Shown here: positions 7,629 to 18,500 of the stretch, one piece after another
Numbering within the stretch: position 1 is the first letter of the stretch
Layout: each line of letters starts with the position of its first letter
NCBI RefSeq assembly: GCF_046098205.1
Contig: NZ_JBJURJ010000008.1
Span: forward strand, 248,001 to 312,000
Length of the DNA stretch: 64,000 nucleotides
Reading direction: 5' to 3'
From: Paenibacillus_AR mesotrionivorans
Lineage (GTDB): Bacteria > Bacillota > Bacilli > Paenibacillales > NBRC-103111
Position numbers and translations under genes: made by a program
Notes under the pieces: model-generated
Told to the model about the DNA's origin: nothing
The model's database searches: none
Seen by the model: only the letters and a program-made list of their open reading frames with translations

Positions 7629-9959
7629 ATGGATATGTATCGGAGAATGATTCAGAACGATATGCGCCGAAGCAAGCTGACTACCGCGACGGTGACAGCA
7701 TTTATCCTCATTTCCGCCATGCTGACCGCGTTGGCCGCTTCACTCTCCGCCAACCTGATGGGCGCTATCGACCATATGCTGCTTTCCGCTAAGTCGGTCC
7801 ATTACATGCAGATGCACACAGGCGATGTAGATATGGGACAGCTGCGGCGATTCGCAGACTCCAACAGAAGTGTAGAAGATGTTCAGGTGCTGGAGTTCCT
7901 CAACCTGGAGGGTGCAGATATTGTCATCGGGGAGGATTCCCTTGCCGGAAGCATACAGGACAACGGCCTTTCCGTGCAGGGGGACAAATTCGACTTCCTG
8001 CTTGACCTGAACGGTGAGGTTATCCATCCTGCCAACGGCGAAATGTATGTGCCTCTCTACTATAAGGAAGAGGCCGCGTTGGGCGATCCGGTGGTTATCC
8101 ATGGCGTTTCCTTTACCGTTGCAGGATTTTTAAGAGATTCCATCATGAACCCCGCATTGATTAGCTCCAAGCGGTTTCTGGTGAGCCCGGCGGATTTCGA
8201 GAAGGTCAGTGTCTTCGGACAGGTCGAAAACCTGATTGAATTCCGGCTGGCCAAGGACGTATCCTTCCAAGCCTTCGAGGCGGCCTATCTGGAAGCGGGG
8301 CTTCCGGCCAATGGCCCGCCCCCGATCACGTACACGCAGGTGAAGATGATCAACGGCCTTACGGACGGCATCATGATTGCTGTGCTGGTGCTGATCGGCC
8401 TTCTGGTTATCATGGTGGCGTTCTTGTGTATCCGCTTTACCCTGCTGGCCAAAATCGAAGAGGATTACAAGGAAATCGGTGTCCTGAAGGCGATTGGCAT
8501 ACCGTTGCAGCAGATGAAAAAGCTCTTCCTTGCAAAATACGGCGTCATGGCCGGGGCGGCGTGTGTATTGGGCTTTCTGGCCTCCCTGCCCCTCCAAACT
8601 CCCTTTATGCGGAACATCCGTCTGTATATCGGGGAAGGCGGCAGCCCATTACCTGGTTTTGTCTGCGGACTTTTGGGAGCGGCGGTCATCTTCGGGATGA
8701 TTTTGCTGTATGTGAACGGCGTGCTGCGGCGCTTCCGCAGGATATCCCCGGCACAGGCGGTCCGGTTCGGCGCACCCCGGGACAAATCCAGATCAGCCAG
8801 ACTCCTCAGGCTGAGCCGGAACCGGCTTTTTTCGCGGAATGTGTTTCTCGGTATCCAGGATGTCCTTGTCCGGAAAAAGCTCTACCTCACCATGCTGATG
8901 GTACTTATCCTCTCCTCCTTCCTGATGATCGTTCCGCAGAATATCAGCAGCACCATCTCGAAGGAAAGCTTCATCACCTCCATGGGGATGGGCATATGCG
9001 ACGTCAATATCGGAGTGATGCGAACACAGGTGGAGGACGTTCCGGGGAAAGCGGCGGAAATTGCCGGTATGCTGGCGGCGGATCAGAATGTGGAACGGTA
9101 CGCTTTGTTCACCGGCCTGATGCTTAACCGGAGGACAGATGACGGAAGGACAGAGCGGCTGCGGGTAACCGTGGGGGATTATGCCGCCTATCCCATCACC
9201 TACTCCAAAGGACACGCGCCTCGATCAGAATCGGAGCTGGCCCTCTCTGTCCTCAATGCCAAGGATCTTGAGAAAACCATTGGGGATGAAGTGGTATTAA
9301 TCGTGGACGGTGCTGAAAAACACCTGACAGTATCCGGCATTTATTCGGATGTCACCAACGGGGGACGGACGGCGCAGGCTACTTTTGACGCAAAGCATGA
9401 AGAGGTTTTGCATGCGGGCATTGCGGTGACCTTCCGTGACCGGCAGAATGTGAAAGCAGCCATATCACAGTACAGGGAGCAATTCCCCTTCGCCAAGGTT
9501 ACCGGCATTGACGAAACCATTAGGCAGATGCTTGGCCCTGTACGGAATGCCATCCAAAAAGCCTCCGTCACCGCCATCGGAGCAACCGCCCTGCTGATCC
9601 TGCTGGTTACAATGCTGTTTATGAACATGCTGGTGGCGAAGGACCGTCATCCCATCGCCATCCTGAAGGCAACGGGCTTCACCGGCATGGATATTCGCAG
9701 ACAATATCTTACGCGGTCCGTCACTGTCCTGGTGCTGGGAGTTACCGTGGGCACCATACTGGCCAATACGCTGGGAGAGCTAGTGGGCACAGCGATTATC
9801 TCCTCCTTTGGCGCAGCAGCCTTCCATTTTGCGGTAAACCCCTGGTTTGTTTACCTGGTTTGCCCTCTGCTGATCGTTGCCTGCGTCGTCACCGCCACCA
9901 TGTTAGGCATTTCCGGCATTCAGAACATCAGAGTTTCCCAACATCTTAAGGAGGCGTAA
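7629..9959 (+). CDS. FtsX-family ABC transporter permease
   Basis: A 776-residue permease with the MacB/FtsX double layout. It has an N-terminal helix, a ~190-residue extracytoplasmic domain, three helices (about 240-370), a second half starting near residue 405 with another helix, a second external domain and three more helices to the C-terminus (ATALLILLVTMLFMNMLVA onward). Each half ends with an FtsX core; YKEIGVLKAIGIPLQQMKK and HPIAILKATGFTGMD are the coupling-helix motifs. It works with the ATPase immediately downstream (4-bp gap). Such pairs next to a two-component system often serve in antimicrobial-peptide resistance or lipoprotein/lipid export; the substrate here is unknown. It lacks the large single ECD typical of BceB. 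Confidence 0.88.
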   Translation: MDMYRRMIQNDMRRSKLTTATVTAFILISAMLTALAASLSANLMGAIDHMLLSAKSVHYMQMHTGDVDMGQLRRFADSNRSVEDVQVLEFLNLEGADIVIGEDSLAGSIQDNGLSVQGDKFDFLLDLNGEVIHPANGEMYVPLYYKEEAALGDPVVIHGVSFTVAGFLRDSIMNPALISSKRFLVSPADFEKVSVFGQVENLIEFRLAKDVSFQAFEAAYLEAGLPANGPPPITYTQVKMINGLTDGIMIAVLVLIGLLVIMVAFLCIRFTLLAKIEEDYKEIGVLKAIGIPLQQMKKLFLAKYGVMAGAACVLGFLASLPLQTPFMRNIRLYIGEGGSPLPGFVCGLLGAAVIFGMILLYVNGVLRRFRRISPAQAVRFGAPRDKSRSARLLRLSRNRLFSRNVFLGIQDVLVRKKLYLTMLMVLILSSFLMIVPQNISSTISKESFITSMGMGICDVNIGVMRTQVEDVPGKAAEIAGMLAADQNVERYALFTGLMLNRRTDDGRTERLRVTVGDYAAYPITYSKGHAPRSESELALSVLNAKDLEKTIGDEVVLIVDGAEKHLTVSGIYSDVTNGGRTAQATFDAKHEEVLHAGIAVTFRDRQNVKAAISQYREQFPFAKVTGIDETIRQMLGPVRNAIQKASVTAIGATALLILLVTMLFMNMLVAKDRHPIAILKATGFTGMDIRRQYLTRSVTVLVLGVTVGTILANTLGELVGTAIISSFGAAAFHFAVNPWFVYLVCPLLIVACVVTATMLGISGIQNIRVSQHLKEA

Positions 9960-9963
9960 GCAG

Positions 9964-10722
9964 ATGAATACCATCCTTTCAGGAAAAAATGTCGTGAAGA
10001 CCTTTGGTAAGGGGAACGACTTGGTCAACGCGCTCAATGGAGTAAATGTGGACATCGCCAAGGGGGAGTTTGTTGCCGTGATGGGGCCTTCCGGTTCGGG
10101 CAAATCTACCTTGCTATTCGCGCTCAGCGGCATGGACGGGATTACAGGCGGGGCGGTGAAGCTGGGGGATATCGAGCTGTCGAAGCTTCATGAAAAAGCG
10201 CTTGCCAATGTGCGCCGGACCCAAATGGGCTTTATCTTCCAGCAGCCCACTATGCTGAGGAACTTGAATATTCTGGACAATATTATCCTGCCCGCGGCAA
10301 GTAAGGGTAAGAAGGATCGGGAGAAGCTCACCCAAAAGGCAGCCGCTCTGATGAAGCAAACCGGGATTGCCGGACTTGAAAACAGGGATACAACCGAGGT
10401 TTCGGGCGGCCAGCTCCAGCGGGCCGGCATCTGCCGCGCCCTGATGAACGCGCCGGAGATTCTCTTCGCCGACGAGCCCACCGGTGCGCTCAACTCCAAA
10501 TCGGCGGAGGACATTATGAGCTTGCTGGTGACCATCAACCAAGAAGGCACCGCTATCTTGCTGGTGACCCATGATCCGAAGATCGCAGCCAGGGCCGACC
10601 GAGTTTTGTTTACCAAGGACGGAAGCATCGTCTCCGAGCTGCCGCTGGGTAAGTTCAATCCCCGGGATATAGAGGCCCGGGGTGAACAGGTACTCGCCGG
10701 CATGGCGGCAGTGGGGATTTAA
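9964..10722 (+). CDS. LolD/MacB-type ABC transporter ATPase
   Basis: A 252-residue ATPase. Walker A is VMGPSGSGKSTLL, the Q-loop FIFQQPTM, the signature VSGGQLQRAGICRAL, Walker B ILFADEPTGAL and the switch His is in LLVTHDPKIA. The family partner is the FtsX permease ending at 9959. The stop lies within 2 bp of the end of the convergent gene at 10724, leaving no room for an intergenic terminator. Confidence 0.93.
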   Translation: MNTILSGKNVVKTFGKGNDLVNALNGVNVDIAKGEFVAVMGPSGSGKSTLLFALSGMDGITGGAVKLGDIELSKLHEKALANVRRTQMGFIFQQPTMLRNLNILDNIILPAASKGKKDREKLTQKAAALMKQTGIAGLENRDTTEVSGGQLQRAGICRALMNAPEILFADEPTGALNSKSAEDIMSLLVTINQEGTAILLVTHDPKIAARADRVLFTKDGSIVSELPLGKFNPRDIEARGEQVLAGMAAVGI

Positions 10723-10723
10723 G

Positions 10724-11263
10724 TTATTTCTCAGCTGCATCCCATTTTTTAATTCGTTTAAAATCCTTATTCATAGAGGAAATCTTCAATTTTCTACTTC
10801 TGAACAAATTTTTAATATCAGAGAAATTATCGTATGAGAGTTGAATGTAAAAGTAGTTTATAAACTCCAAGATTGCAAAACCATATATGAAGAAGGTGAT
10901 GGTTAACCCCCCTAATGGCAAAGCTGGGTACCATTTAATGAAATCAAAAGCAAATCCAACAATGGTAGTAATCATCATAACAACGTTCACCGTTTTTGAA
11001 TGATGTAACTGACGAAGAACCTTCAACAGAGTTTTAGGGTTATTCTCGTTTCTTAGTCTCTTAAGTTTTACATACCAATAAATCGTTCCTTGTAATAAAA
11101 GAAACTCTAGTAGGATAAAGGATACCCAAAATGAATAGAGAGAATACAATTGCAGCTTGGGGAATGTAGAATTTACTATAAAACTAACGGGTACAAAAGT
11201 GATTATAGAAAATAATTCCCCCGAATATAAATAAGCCATTCTTTTTTCTAATGTTCTTTTCAA
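10724..11263 (-). CDS. unrecognised four-helix membrane protein
   Basis: 179 residues, not recognised. About four membrane helices can be drawn (near 17-35, 40-62, 92-112 and 118-140), followed by a basic, lysine-rich cytoplasmic tail (FRSRKLKISSMNKDFKRIKK). Base composition is clearly more AT-rich than the flanking genes, suggesting recent acquisition. It starts at TTG, with AAGGAGG about 12 nt upstream. It ends against the ABC ATPase gene and lies just upstream of nothing on its strand, so it looks monocistronic. The function is unknown. Confidence 0.6.
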   Translation of the reverse strand: MKRTLEKRMAYLYSGELFSIITFVPVSFIVNSTFPKLQLYSLYSFWVSFILLEFLLLQGTIYWYVKLKRLRNENNPKTLLKVLRQLHHSKTVNVVMMITTIVGFAFDFIKWYPALPLGGLTITFFIYGFAILEFINYFYIQLSYDNFSDIKNLFRSRKLKISSMNKDFKRIKKWDAAEK

Positions 11264-11304
11264 AATTACCGCGCACCTCCTTACCCAAGATTTTTATGGG
11301 AGCT

Positions 11305-13500
11305 TTACATTGGAGCCAATCCCTTGCGTACGGTTTCGGCAAAAGCCCGCACTACATCCCGGTCAAATTGGGTTCCGGCGTTATGTCGCAGCTCCCCCAA
11401 CGCTTCCTCCGGCGAAAAGAGGGGTTGGGTGCCCCGCGGGGAGGTCATGGAATCGTAGGCGTCGGCAACAGCCAATATCCTGGATGGCAAGGGAATAGCC
11501 TCACCGGACACCCCTTTTGGAAATCCCTTGCCATCCATACGTTCGTGGTGGCACAGGATGATCGGCGCCAATGAGGCGTATTCGCTGGCCGACTTCAGAA
11601 TCTGGTAGCCCCGTTCTGGATGCCGTCTGAATTCCATCCATTCTTCCTCGGTGAGAGGCTCAGCCTGAAACAGCACCCTGTCGCTCAGACTGATTTTGCC
11701 AATATCATGAACCAAAGCGGCTGCCGCCGTTTCTTGCACCAGTTCCTCACTTAGTTCCATTGCCACTGCTATAGTGCGGCTGATTTCACTGACCTGCCGG
11801 TTATGAGCTTCCTCTGCCGGACTTTTGGCGTATAAGGTGCGGAGAATCCGCCCGACCGTCTCGTTGTGCACCTGGTTGCTGTCCCGAAGCTTACGGGTGT
11901 ACATGGCATTTTCTGCTTCGAGAAAAATGTCTGTCATCTTCTGCTCCACTGAATCCTTCGTGGCGGATCCGAACGAAACGGAAAAAATCATAAATTCGTT
12001 CTGCTCCTCCGCAAGTGTCTGCTCCAGTTGGCGGATGATCCCCTCTGCCTGCTCCCGATCCGTGCGGGGAAGCAGAATCACAAATTCATCCCCGCCAATC
12101 CGTGCTAAAACATCGTCTGTTCGGCAAGCCCCCTGCAATAAGGAGGCAATGCGGATCAGCATCTGGTCACCCGTCATATGGCCAAAAGCATCATTCGTCA
12201 GCTTCAGACCGTTGACATCCGCCAGAATGAAGGAAACGGGAAGATGCTCCTCTGTATTCAGCCGCTGAAGCTCCAATTCATAAAATCTGCGGTTGTGGAG
12301 ACCCGTCAAGTGATCATGATAACTCAGATACAGAATTTCCCGTTCTGCACGTTTGCGCTCTTCAATATTGCGGGTTACGCCGACGATCTCAACTTCACCG
12401 TCTGCATTGTACCGGTACTTGGAGGATGTCTCCACCCAGATAGGGTGGCCGTCCCGGTGGAGGTTTTGGATCTCGGCAATGTATGGCTCATCCATGCTTG
12501 TCCCGCTCTGAAGAGCCTGGAGCCGCTGGGGAAACCGCTGTTTAATCTGCTCCAGAGATTCCCTGGCTACCAGAATGTCAACATTCGTTTGCATTGCCTC
12601 TTCAGGACGGTAACCAAACAAGGGATAGACAGACGGACTAATGTAAGTGAAGGCCCATTGGGTATAATTAAAGACCCAGATGACATCGGAGGCAAAATCG
12701 GTGATCAGCCGGTATTTTTCCTCACTCTCCCTCAGCATCTCCTCCATGCCTTTTCGCTCCGTAATATCATGGTGGGTGGAAAGGGTACAGGGTTCGCCCT
12801 GGTAGTCGATCATCATCGCGCTGCCCATGGCCCACAGCTCCTTGCCCCGCATGGTGCGGAGATGCATTTCCCAGTCCTTGATCAGACCGTTTTGTTGGAC
12901 AGCTTCAATGAAGCGAAGCCGATCCTCCGGGTGAATCCATATGGGCAAAGTCGTTTGGTTTGAAAGATCGGTTTCCTCCAATTCAAACAGTTTAAAGCCC
13001 AACGGGTTGGAGTAACGGATGGTTCCATCCAGCGCAACGATGCTAAGTGAAAAGGGGAGATTATCGATGATCCGGTGGAATTGCAGCTCATTCTCCTTCA
13101 GAAGCCGCATCAGCCGGGCATGCTCCTCCACCTGCTTCCGTTCCTTGGTCACATCCAGAAAGTTCACTACAAAGCAGAACTTCTCCGGTGAATACACCTG
13201 GATGCGGTACCAGCGTCCCAGAGCCTCCAGATATTCCTCGAATTCGGCAGTTCCTCCGTCCAGCGAAATTGCACCATAAGCCGCGATGTAATCGAATGCC
13301 TCTCCGCGAATGCCGGGGAGAACCTCCGTCACCCGTTTGCCAATGATCGCAGACGTTAATCCTGTCATTTTCTCAAACGCCGGGTTTATCCGCAAGAATT
13401 CATAATCGCATGGCTTCCCTGCCTCATCGAGTATGATCCGGTGGTAAGCAAAGGCCATAGGTGAATGGTCAATCATCGATTCATACGGCAAAGTCTCCAT
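11305..13500 (-). CDS. PAS-GGDEF-HD-GYP cyclic-di-GMP signalling protein
   Basis: 731 residues, probably cytoplasmic (no membrane helix). Three PAS domains come first (about 10-120, 140-255 and 260-385). A diguanylate cyclase domain with intact RIGGDEFVIL follows, then an HD-GYP phosphodiesterase domain. The latter has VHDIGKISL and the HHERMDGKGFPKG motif, where GFP replaces the usual GYP. Both synthesis and hydrolysis signatures look intact, so the net activity probably depends on PAS signals. Start 13500 is preferred over the upstream frame opening at 13548 because AAAGAGGG lies 5 nt before it. The gene stands alone between unrelated neighbours. Confidence 0.9.
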   Translation of the reverse strand: METLPYESMIDHSPMAFAYHRIILDEAGKPCDYEFLRINPAFEKMTGLTSAIIGKRVTEVLPGIRGEAFDYIAAYGAISLDGGTAEFEEYLEALGRWYRIQVYSPEKFCFVVNFLDVTKERKQVEEHARLMRLLKENELQFHRIIDNLPFSLSIVALDGTIRYSNPLGFKLFELEETDLSNQTTLPIWIHPEDRLRFIEAVQQNGLIKDWEMHLRTMRGKELWAMGSAMMIDYQGEPCTLSTHHDITERKGMEEMLRESEEKYRLITDFASDVIWVFNYTQWAFTYISPSVYPLFGYRPEEAMQTNVDILVARESLEQIKQRFPQRLQALQSGTSMDEPYIAEIQNLHRDGHPIWVETSSKYRYNADGEVEIVGVTRNIEERKRAEREILYLSYHDHLTGLHNRRFYELELQRLNTEEHLPVSFILADVNGLKLTNDAFGHMTGDQMLIRIASLLQGACRTDDVLARIGGDEFVILLPRTDREQAEGIIRQLEQTLAEEQNEFMIFSVSFGSATKDSVEQKMTDIFLEAENAMYTRKLRDSNQVHNETVGRILRTLYAKSPAEEAHNRQVSEISRTIAVAMELSEELVQETAAAALVHDIGKISLSDRVLFQAEPLTEEEWMEFRRHPERGYQILKSASEYASLAPIILCHHERMDGKGFPKGVSGEAIPLPSRILAVADAYDSMTSPRGTQPLFSPEEALGELRHNAGTQFDRDVVRAFAETVRKGLAPM

Positions 13501-13636
13501 ACAATCCCTCTTTCTGTTCCGTTCAATGGTAGTAGAATTTACAACCATTATGTCATGCCCATTCTTTTTTGAAAATAGAAAAAATTATTATTTCCAGAAC
13601 ATTCCCCACTGGAAAAACCCTCCGCTGTGCATCAAA

Positions 13637-13675
13637 AAGACCGGCAGCCACAATTGAATTACGCTTGCCGGTCTT
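13637..13675 (-). terminator. rho-independent terminator after the SLH gene
   Basis: A perfect 10-bp stem AAGACCGGCA / TGCCGGTCTT (13637-13646 and 13666-13675), followed on the minus strand by a run of T. It lies 25 bp beyond the stop of the SLH-cohesin gene. Confidence 0.85.
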
Positions 13676-13699
13676 GGTATAGAGAAAGATGAATCTTTT

Positions 13700-15475
13700 C
13701 TACAGTAATACATTCAAAAGGTGAATATTGTAAATCAATACAGCCGCCTCAGCTCGGGTGGTCAAATTCTTCGGATGAATGCCCTGTCCATTGCCGTGAA
13801 TAAGGCCCATTTTGCTCAGCTCCACGACACTGTTCAGTGCATAATCCGAAACCTCCGCCATATCGGCAAATAAAGCTGGTTCCTGAGCTGCCGTTGTTTC
13901 GCCGGAAGTCCGTTTTACTGCCTTAAGCGCTCTATGCGTCATGACGATCATATCTTCCCTTGTAATGGATGCTTGCGGATTGAATGTATTGTCTCCGCTT
14001 CCTTGTACAATGCCCAGGCCTCTGGCAATACGCAGGGCTCCGTCGTAATAATCCTCCGCCTGCACATCAGTGAAGCGACTTCCCGGAGTTCCTTGCAGCT
14101 CCAGAACTCTGGCCAAAAGCAGCAGGAAATCCGCACGGGTCACTTGGCGGTCCGGATCGAATTGCGTCTCCGAGATACCGTTAATAATACCTTTGGAGGC
14201 AAGCACTTCAATCTGCTTGGCCGCCCAATCCAGCGAAGCGGTGTCATCAAATGTCTTCTTTACGAAGGCAGCTGCATACATGCCAAAATGGGTTGTCGAG
14301 AATGTCACTTGCCCCGTCTTTGGATCAAACTTACCGTTGGGAACGGGGATGACTTGGCCACTGCCGTCCAGATACCAGACTACAATATGCTCCGGCTCAA
14401 GCAGCTCATTTGCTGTTGGTTTGTATGGGATGCTCACTGTCACCGGCGCGTTAGGATTGCTCCACGCAATCGTCTCAACGCCTGCCTGAATGTCCAGCTC
14501 GATAACGGGATGGTTGCCGATTCCCGCCTTTATACTCTCATTAAGTCCGTTGATGTCCGCTCTCCCGACATAAAGCCCCACATACGCAGGCAGATTCGCT
14601 CCCGGGAACATGCCGTTAGGAAGAACGATTGTGGCCATCGGCGTTTCTATTTGAATGCGGATGTCCGTTTTCTTCCTGGAAATCGCCTCCGAAGGCAGCT
14701 CCAGAACATAGGCTTTCGCCTTCGGGACGTCCCCAACGATAATGTGGATATCTTTATTCCCGCTACCGGCTTGCTCCAGTGTTTTGGTCCAAACCGCTGA
14801 GTCGATAGCGGCGGTGGCGGTCAGGCTCACAGGATCAAGCTTTACCGTCGGCTTTACGAACACACTATTCCCGTCACCGGAACCAGGTGTAGCTGCCGGG
14901 ACTGTACCCGGGTTTGGTATCGGGGCTGATGAAGTTGGCTCTGACGTAGGCGTCGGTGTTGGTGTTGATGTAGGCGTTGGAGTTGGCTCCGTATTTGTAT
15001 TTCCAATGACCGGAGTCACCTTCGCACCGCTGGTTACCGATCTGGACACCATTTGTGAGTCCAGCATTTGCAAGCTTGTTAATTGAATGGGGGCAGGTCC
15101 TGTGGATGTTGCTTTGAAGGTCAAGGTATACAGCGTCAAGTCCCCGCTTCGGCCGGGTATGGCACCCACCAAGGTATGAGCCAGCTGGATCGTATTCTCT
15201 TTTACGATGGGCGTGATCGCGTATCCCCCGGGACTGCTAACCGCACCTTTAAATTCAAGTCTGCTGGAATCGAACGTCACATTCACTTCATTCCCAAACA
15301 GATCCGTCAGCTGATTGCCCTTGACCTCGACGCGAATCTCCTCACCCAAAGCGGGTGAAGGTTTGTCGACGGACAACGAAAAGGAAGGGGAGCTTTCCGC
15401 AAAGGCAGCTATCGGCAGGATTCCGGTAATACCCAGCATGAGAACGATACAAAGGGTAAGAAGTCGACGTATCAT
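13700..15475 (-). CDS. secreted cohesin-like protein with SLH cell-wall anchor
   Basis: 591 residues. A signal peptide (cut after AAFAES) is followed by a cohesin-like beta-sandwich (about 30-155: VDKPSPALGEEIRVEV, NEVNVTFDSSRLEFKGAVS, GDLTLYTLTFKAT). Next come a Thr-Pro-rich linker (about 163-200), a beta-rich middle region of unknown family (205-415) and three SLH repeats to the end (IINGISETQFDPDRQVTRAD, IVQGSGDNTFNPQASITRED, LIHGNGQGIHPKNLTTRAEA). SLH domains bind pyruvylated wall polymer, so the protein should sit on the cell surface. It lies 68 bp downstream of the giant dockerin-bearing protein on the same strand. The pair could form an anchor and a docked enzyme, although the cohesin-dockerin contact is inference. 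The start has GGAGG 9 nt upstream. Confidence 0.85.
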   Translation of the reverse strand: MIRRLLTLCIVLMLGITGILPIAAFAESSPSFSLSVDKPSPALGEEIRVEVKGNQLTDLFGNEVNVTFDSSRLEFKGAVSSPGGYAITPIVKENTIQLAHTLVGAIPGRSGDLTLYTLTFKATSTGPAPIQLTSLQMLDSQMVSRSVTSGAKVTPVIGNTNTEPTPTPTSTPTPTPTSEPTSSAPIPNPGTVPAATPGSGDGNSVFVKPTVKLDPVSLTATAAIDSAVWTKTLEQAGSGNKDIHIIVGDVPKAKAYVLELPSEAISRKKTDIRIQIETPMATIVLPNGMFPGANLPAYVGLYVGRADINGLNESIKAGIGNHPVIELDIQAGVETIAWSNPNAPVTVSIPYKPTANELLEPEHIVVWYLDGSGQVIPVPNGKFDPKTGQVTFSTTHFGMYAAAFVKKTFDDTASLDWAAKQIEVLASKGIINGISETQFDPDRQVTRADFLLLLARVLELQGTPGSRFTDVQAEDYYDGALRIARGLGIVQGSGDNTFNPQASITREDMIVMTHRALKAVKRTSGETTAAQEPALFADMAEVSDYALNSVVELSKMGLIHGNGQGIHPKNLTTRAEAAVLIYNIHLLNVLL

Positions 15476-15543
15476 GGAGCCATTCCTCCAATTGGTCAGA
15501 TGGGGGATGACTTTCTGTTATCCCCCACCCGATCTCCTCTTTT

Positions 15544-18500
15544 TTAATGAAGTATGCGCCGCGCCATAAAAACAAGATCGAATAGATCCAGCCTGCCGTT
15601 GCCGTCCGTATCATACAGGCGAAGGGACTGCCAATTGGCGGAGCTGCTGGTGGCGTTGTAGTTTGCCGCAATAATAGCCAAATCCCCGATACTTGCCAGT
15701 TGGCTGGCCTCAGCCCGGAACTGTATCAACGCCTGTGAGAGGGCGTCGCGAGCCTGATCCACCTGAGCTTGGGTGGCATCAATCTGACCGGATACCGCAA
15801 GGGCTGCAGCGATGGCATGCTTCAAGCCGTCGATGGCACTTTGCGGATAATAACCAAAACGCGGCGCATCCAGATTCAGAACCTTCGCGTTGGCAGCAGC
15901 TTCTGAAGCCTCGGCGAGGATTGCCGACAACTCAGTCTTATCCGGAGCAACAATGGTAATCTGGTGGGAATTCCCATTGCTTACGATCTGCTCATTGCCG
16001 AGCTGGTCACCCAGCACGATTCCACTCATATAAACACTCGTCGTAACCGACTGATTCATAGCCTTGAAGGTCAATGAAAGAAGATCCACTGTACCGGTCA
16101 CCGGAGACGGGCCTGTGCTTGCCTCGATAACCCGGTACGTTCCTGGACCATACACACTTCCCACTACGCTGAAGCCGTCCAGCAAGGAGCTCACGTCTAC
16201 AAATTCCAGCTCCGCAGGATTGTAATGGACCGTTACGGATTTGGCATATACACTGCCGGTTACATTGGACAAACCATAAATCAGTTGGAAGGCTTCTCCC
16301 GTCTGTACGGATCCTGGCCCGCTCAGCCGGTATGAAAGCGACTTCTCGCCCTCTGGAATCACAACCTCCTTATCCGGACTGGCCTGGAGTATACCCGCCT
16401 TCATGTACCGGACATAGTACTTGCCGGCAGCAAGATCAGTGACCTCCTCTCCAGTAACCGGAGTATATTCTGCGGTGCCTTCCTTTCTATACTCCATTTT
16501 CACCGTCACACCAATGAGCTTTCCATCGCTGCCGTTGAAGGCTGCCGGTGCAACCCCTGCCGGTGTCACAGGTGCCGGTTGGTTCTGGTTGGACTCCCCA
16601 GAGAAAACCTCCCATTCCCACAACCCTACACCATTACCGTCCCGTACTTGCTTGGTCAACGTAACACGCAGCGACTTCACCTCCAATGAAGGGGTAAATG
16701 TATAGCTATTGTTGGCCCCCACCGGAGTATCCTTCACGACGATGCCGGTGGTTACCGTTCCTGCCGTAACCCATGCATTCGTTGCACTATCCTTAGGAAT
16801 GTACGAATACGTGATTTTGGAGGGACCAAGGATGCCGCCATTATCCGTCCACAGCATCAAATTTGAACTTTGGAGGGTCGCCCCCTGCGGCCAATCATAC
16901 TGCACCCATTCCTCAGAGCTGGTTACGCCCCATGTACCCCAATGGGGGATATTGGCAGTGTCCTTTCTGCCGTCATTGACTGCAGGGAGACTTTCCCAGG
17001 ATGACGTGTAGCTGGCGGAAGCACTGGCGGCAAACGCCATATTATGCTCGCGCGGAGTGAGCAGCCGCAGATCGGTCAGCAGCCTTGTAATGGCCTGGGC
17101 AACCTGCTCCTCTGTAGCAGCCTTGTTCCCCATCACGGCGGATGCGTTGGCCTTGGCGACAGCTATGGGCGCCAGACCTTCGCCGGTAAAGTTAGCCGCC
17201 TTTAATGCATCCGCATAGCTGTATAGCTTTGCCAGCTCCGTTTTGTCCACACCGCTTGTATAGCCGTTGACTTTCCATTCCAGAATACCGGTGCCCACGG
17301 CAACGGGCTTCATATCAAGGCGTGCTCCAGTAATATAAGCAGGCTCAAAGGTGGTTATGTTGTATTTGTTCAATGCATTTCCGAGCCCGCTCACAGCTCT
17401 TGGCGTATACCAATTGCCGTTATTATCACGAAGCTGGAGCTTCATGTCGGTGGGCTGGAAATTTCCGGAGCCGTCCCGGAACACATACACATCCATAGAC
17501 GACACCAGGAACGCTTCATCCCATTGATACATGATCCATGCAGGGTCCCCTTCTTTCCCCCAGTTATGCCAGGCGCTGTTCGCCGCTCCCTTGGTGGGAG
17601 AAAAATCAGCTGAGCTCTTGGGATCGAAGCCGTTGTTCAATGCCTCCGGGTAGCCGTCACCGCCGGAGAAGCTGGCCGTAGGTCTTGCAGTCAGCGCATT
17701 ATTATTAGGCTGTGATTTCACCACATATACGGTGACGCGTGCCTGCGAACTGATGCCTGTAATATTACCCGTGACTACGAATTCACCTTCATTGGCATAG
17801 CTGGCCGGATCATATCCGTTCCACGAAACGTTAGCTTTCGTGAAGCCGTTATCGAACAGAACATCCACCTGATTGGGAAGGGACGGTGCTGTACCTTTTT
17901 GAGTCACAACACTGATTGCCCTATAGGAACCATCATGGTCTTGTGCAATCCGGATCGTAACATCCTTACTGGCTACCTTGTCTTCGTCAGCCGCCGTAAA
18001 GGTGAATACATAGGTCCCTGCCTTGTTTGCGCCACGGGCATATGCTTGCGCTTTATCCCCACCTACAAAAGTAATCGGCCCTGCGCCAGCCGGACTTTGC
18101 TTAAGCGTCCACCCGTACGACATACGGGGTTCGGATACTGCGCTGTACAGCGGATCCGGGGTCGCCGCACCGGATAATACAAGAATACTGCCATTCGATG
18201 CATCTTGAACCGCCGTCACCTCGCCGATGACTGGAGGCTGCTTCTCAGGCGCTGCGGCAATCTGAACGGCCAGCTCAGCGGAGGTGCTATACTGCCCGTC
18301 GTTGGCAGTAAGCCTGACAGTATAAGCGCCGCCTTTGGTCACGACAGCCCGTGTGGTGGTTGCTTTAGGATTGGTGAAGCTTAGCGTTCCGCCTTCCGGG
18401 GTACGGACAACCTCCCATTGGTAGGCCAGCGAACCATTCGGTGCTCCGTCATCGGTTACCATACCGTTTAGAATAAGGGGTAGCAGCGCCTGCGGATTGG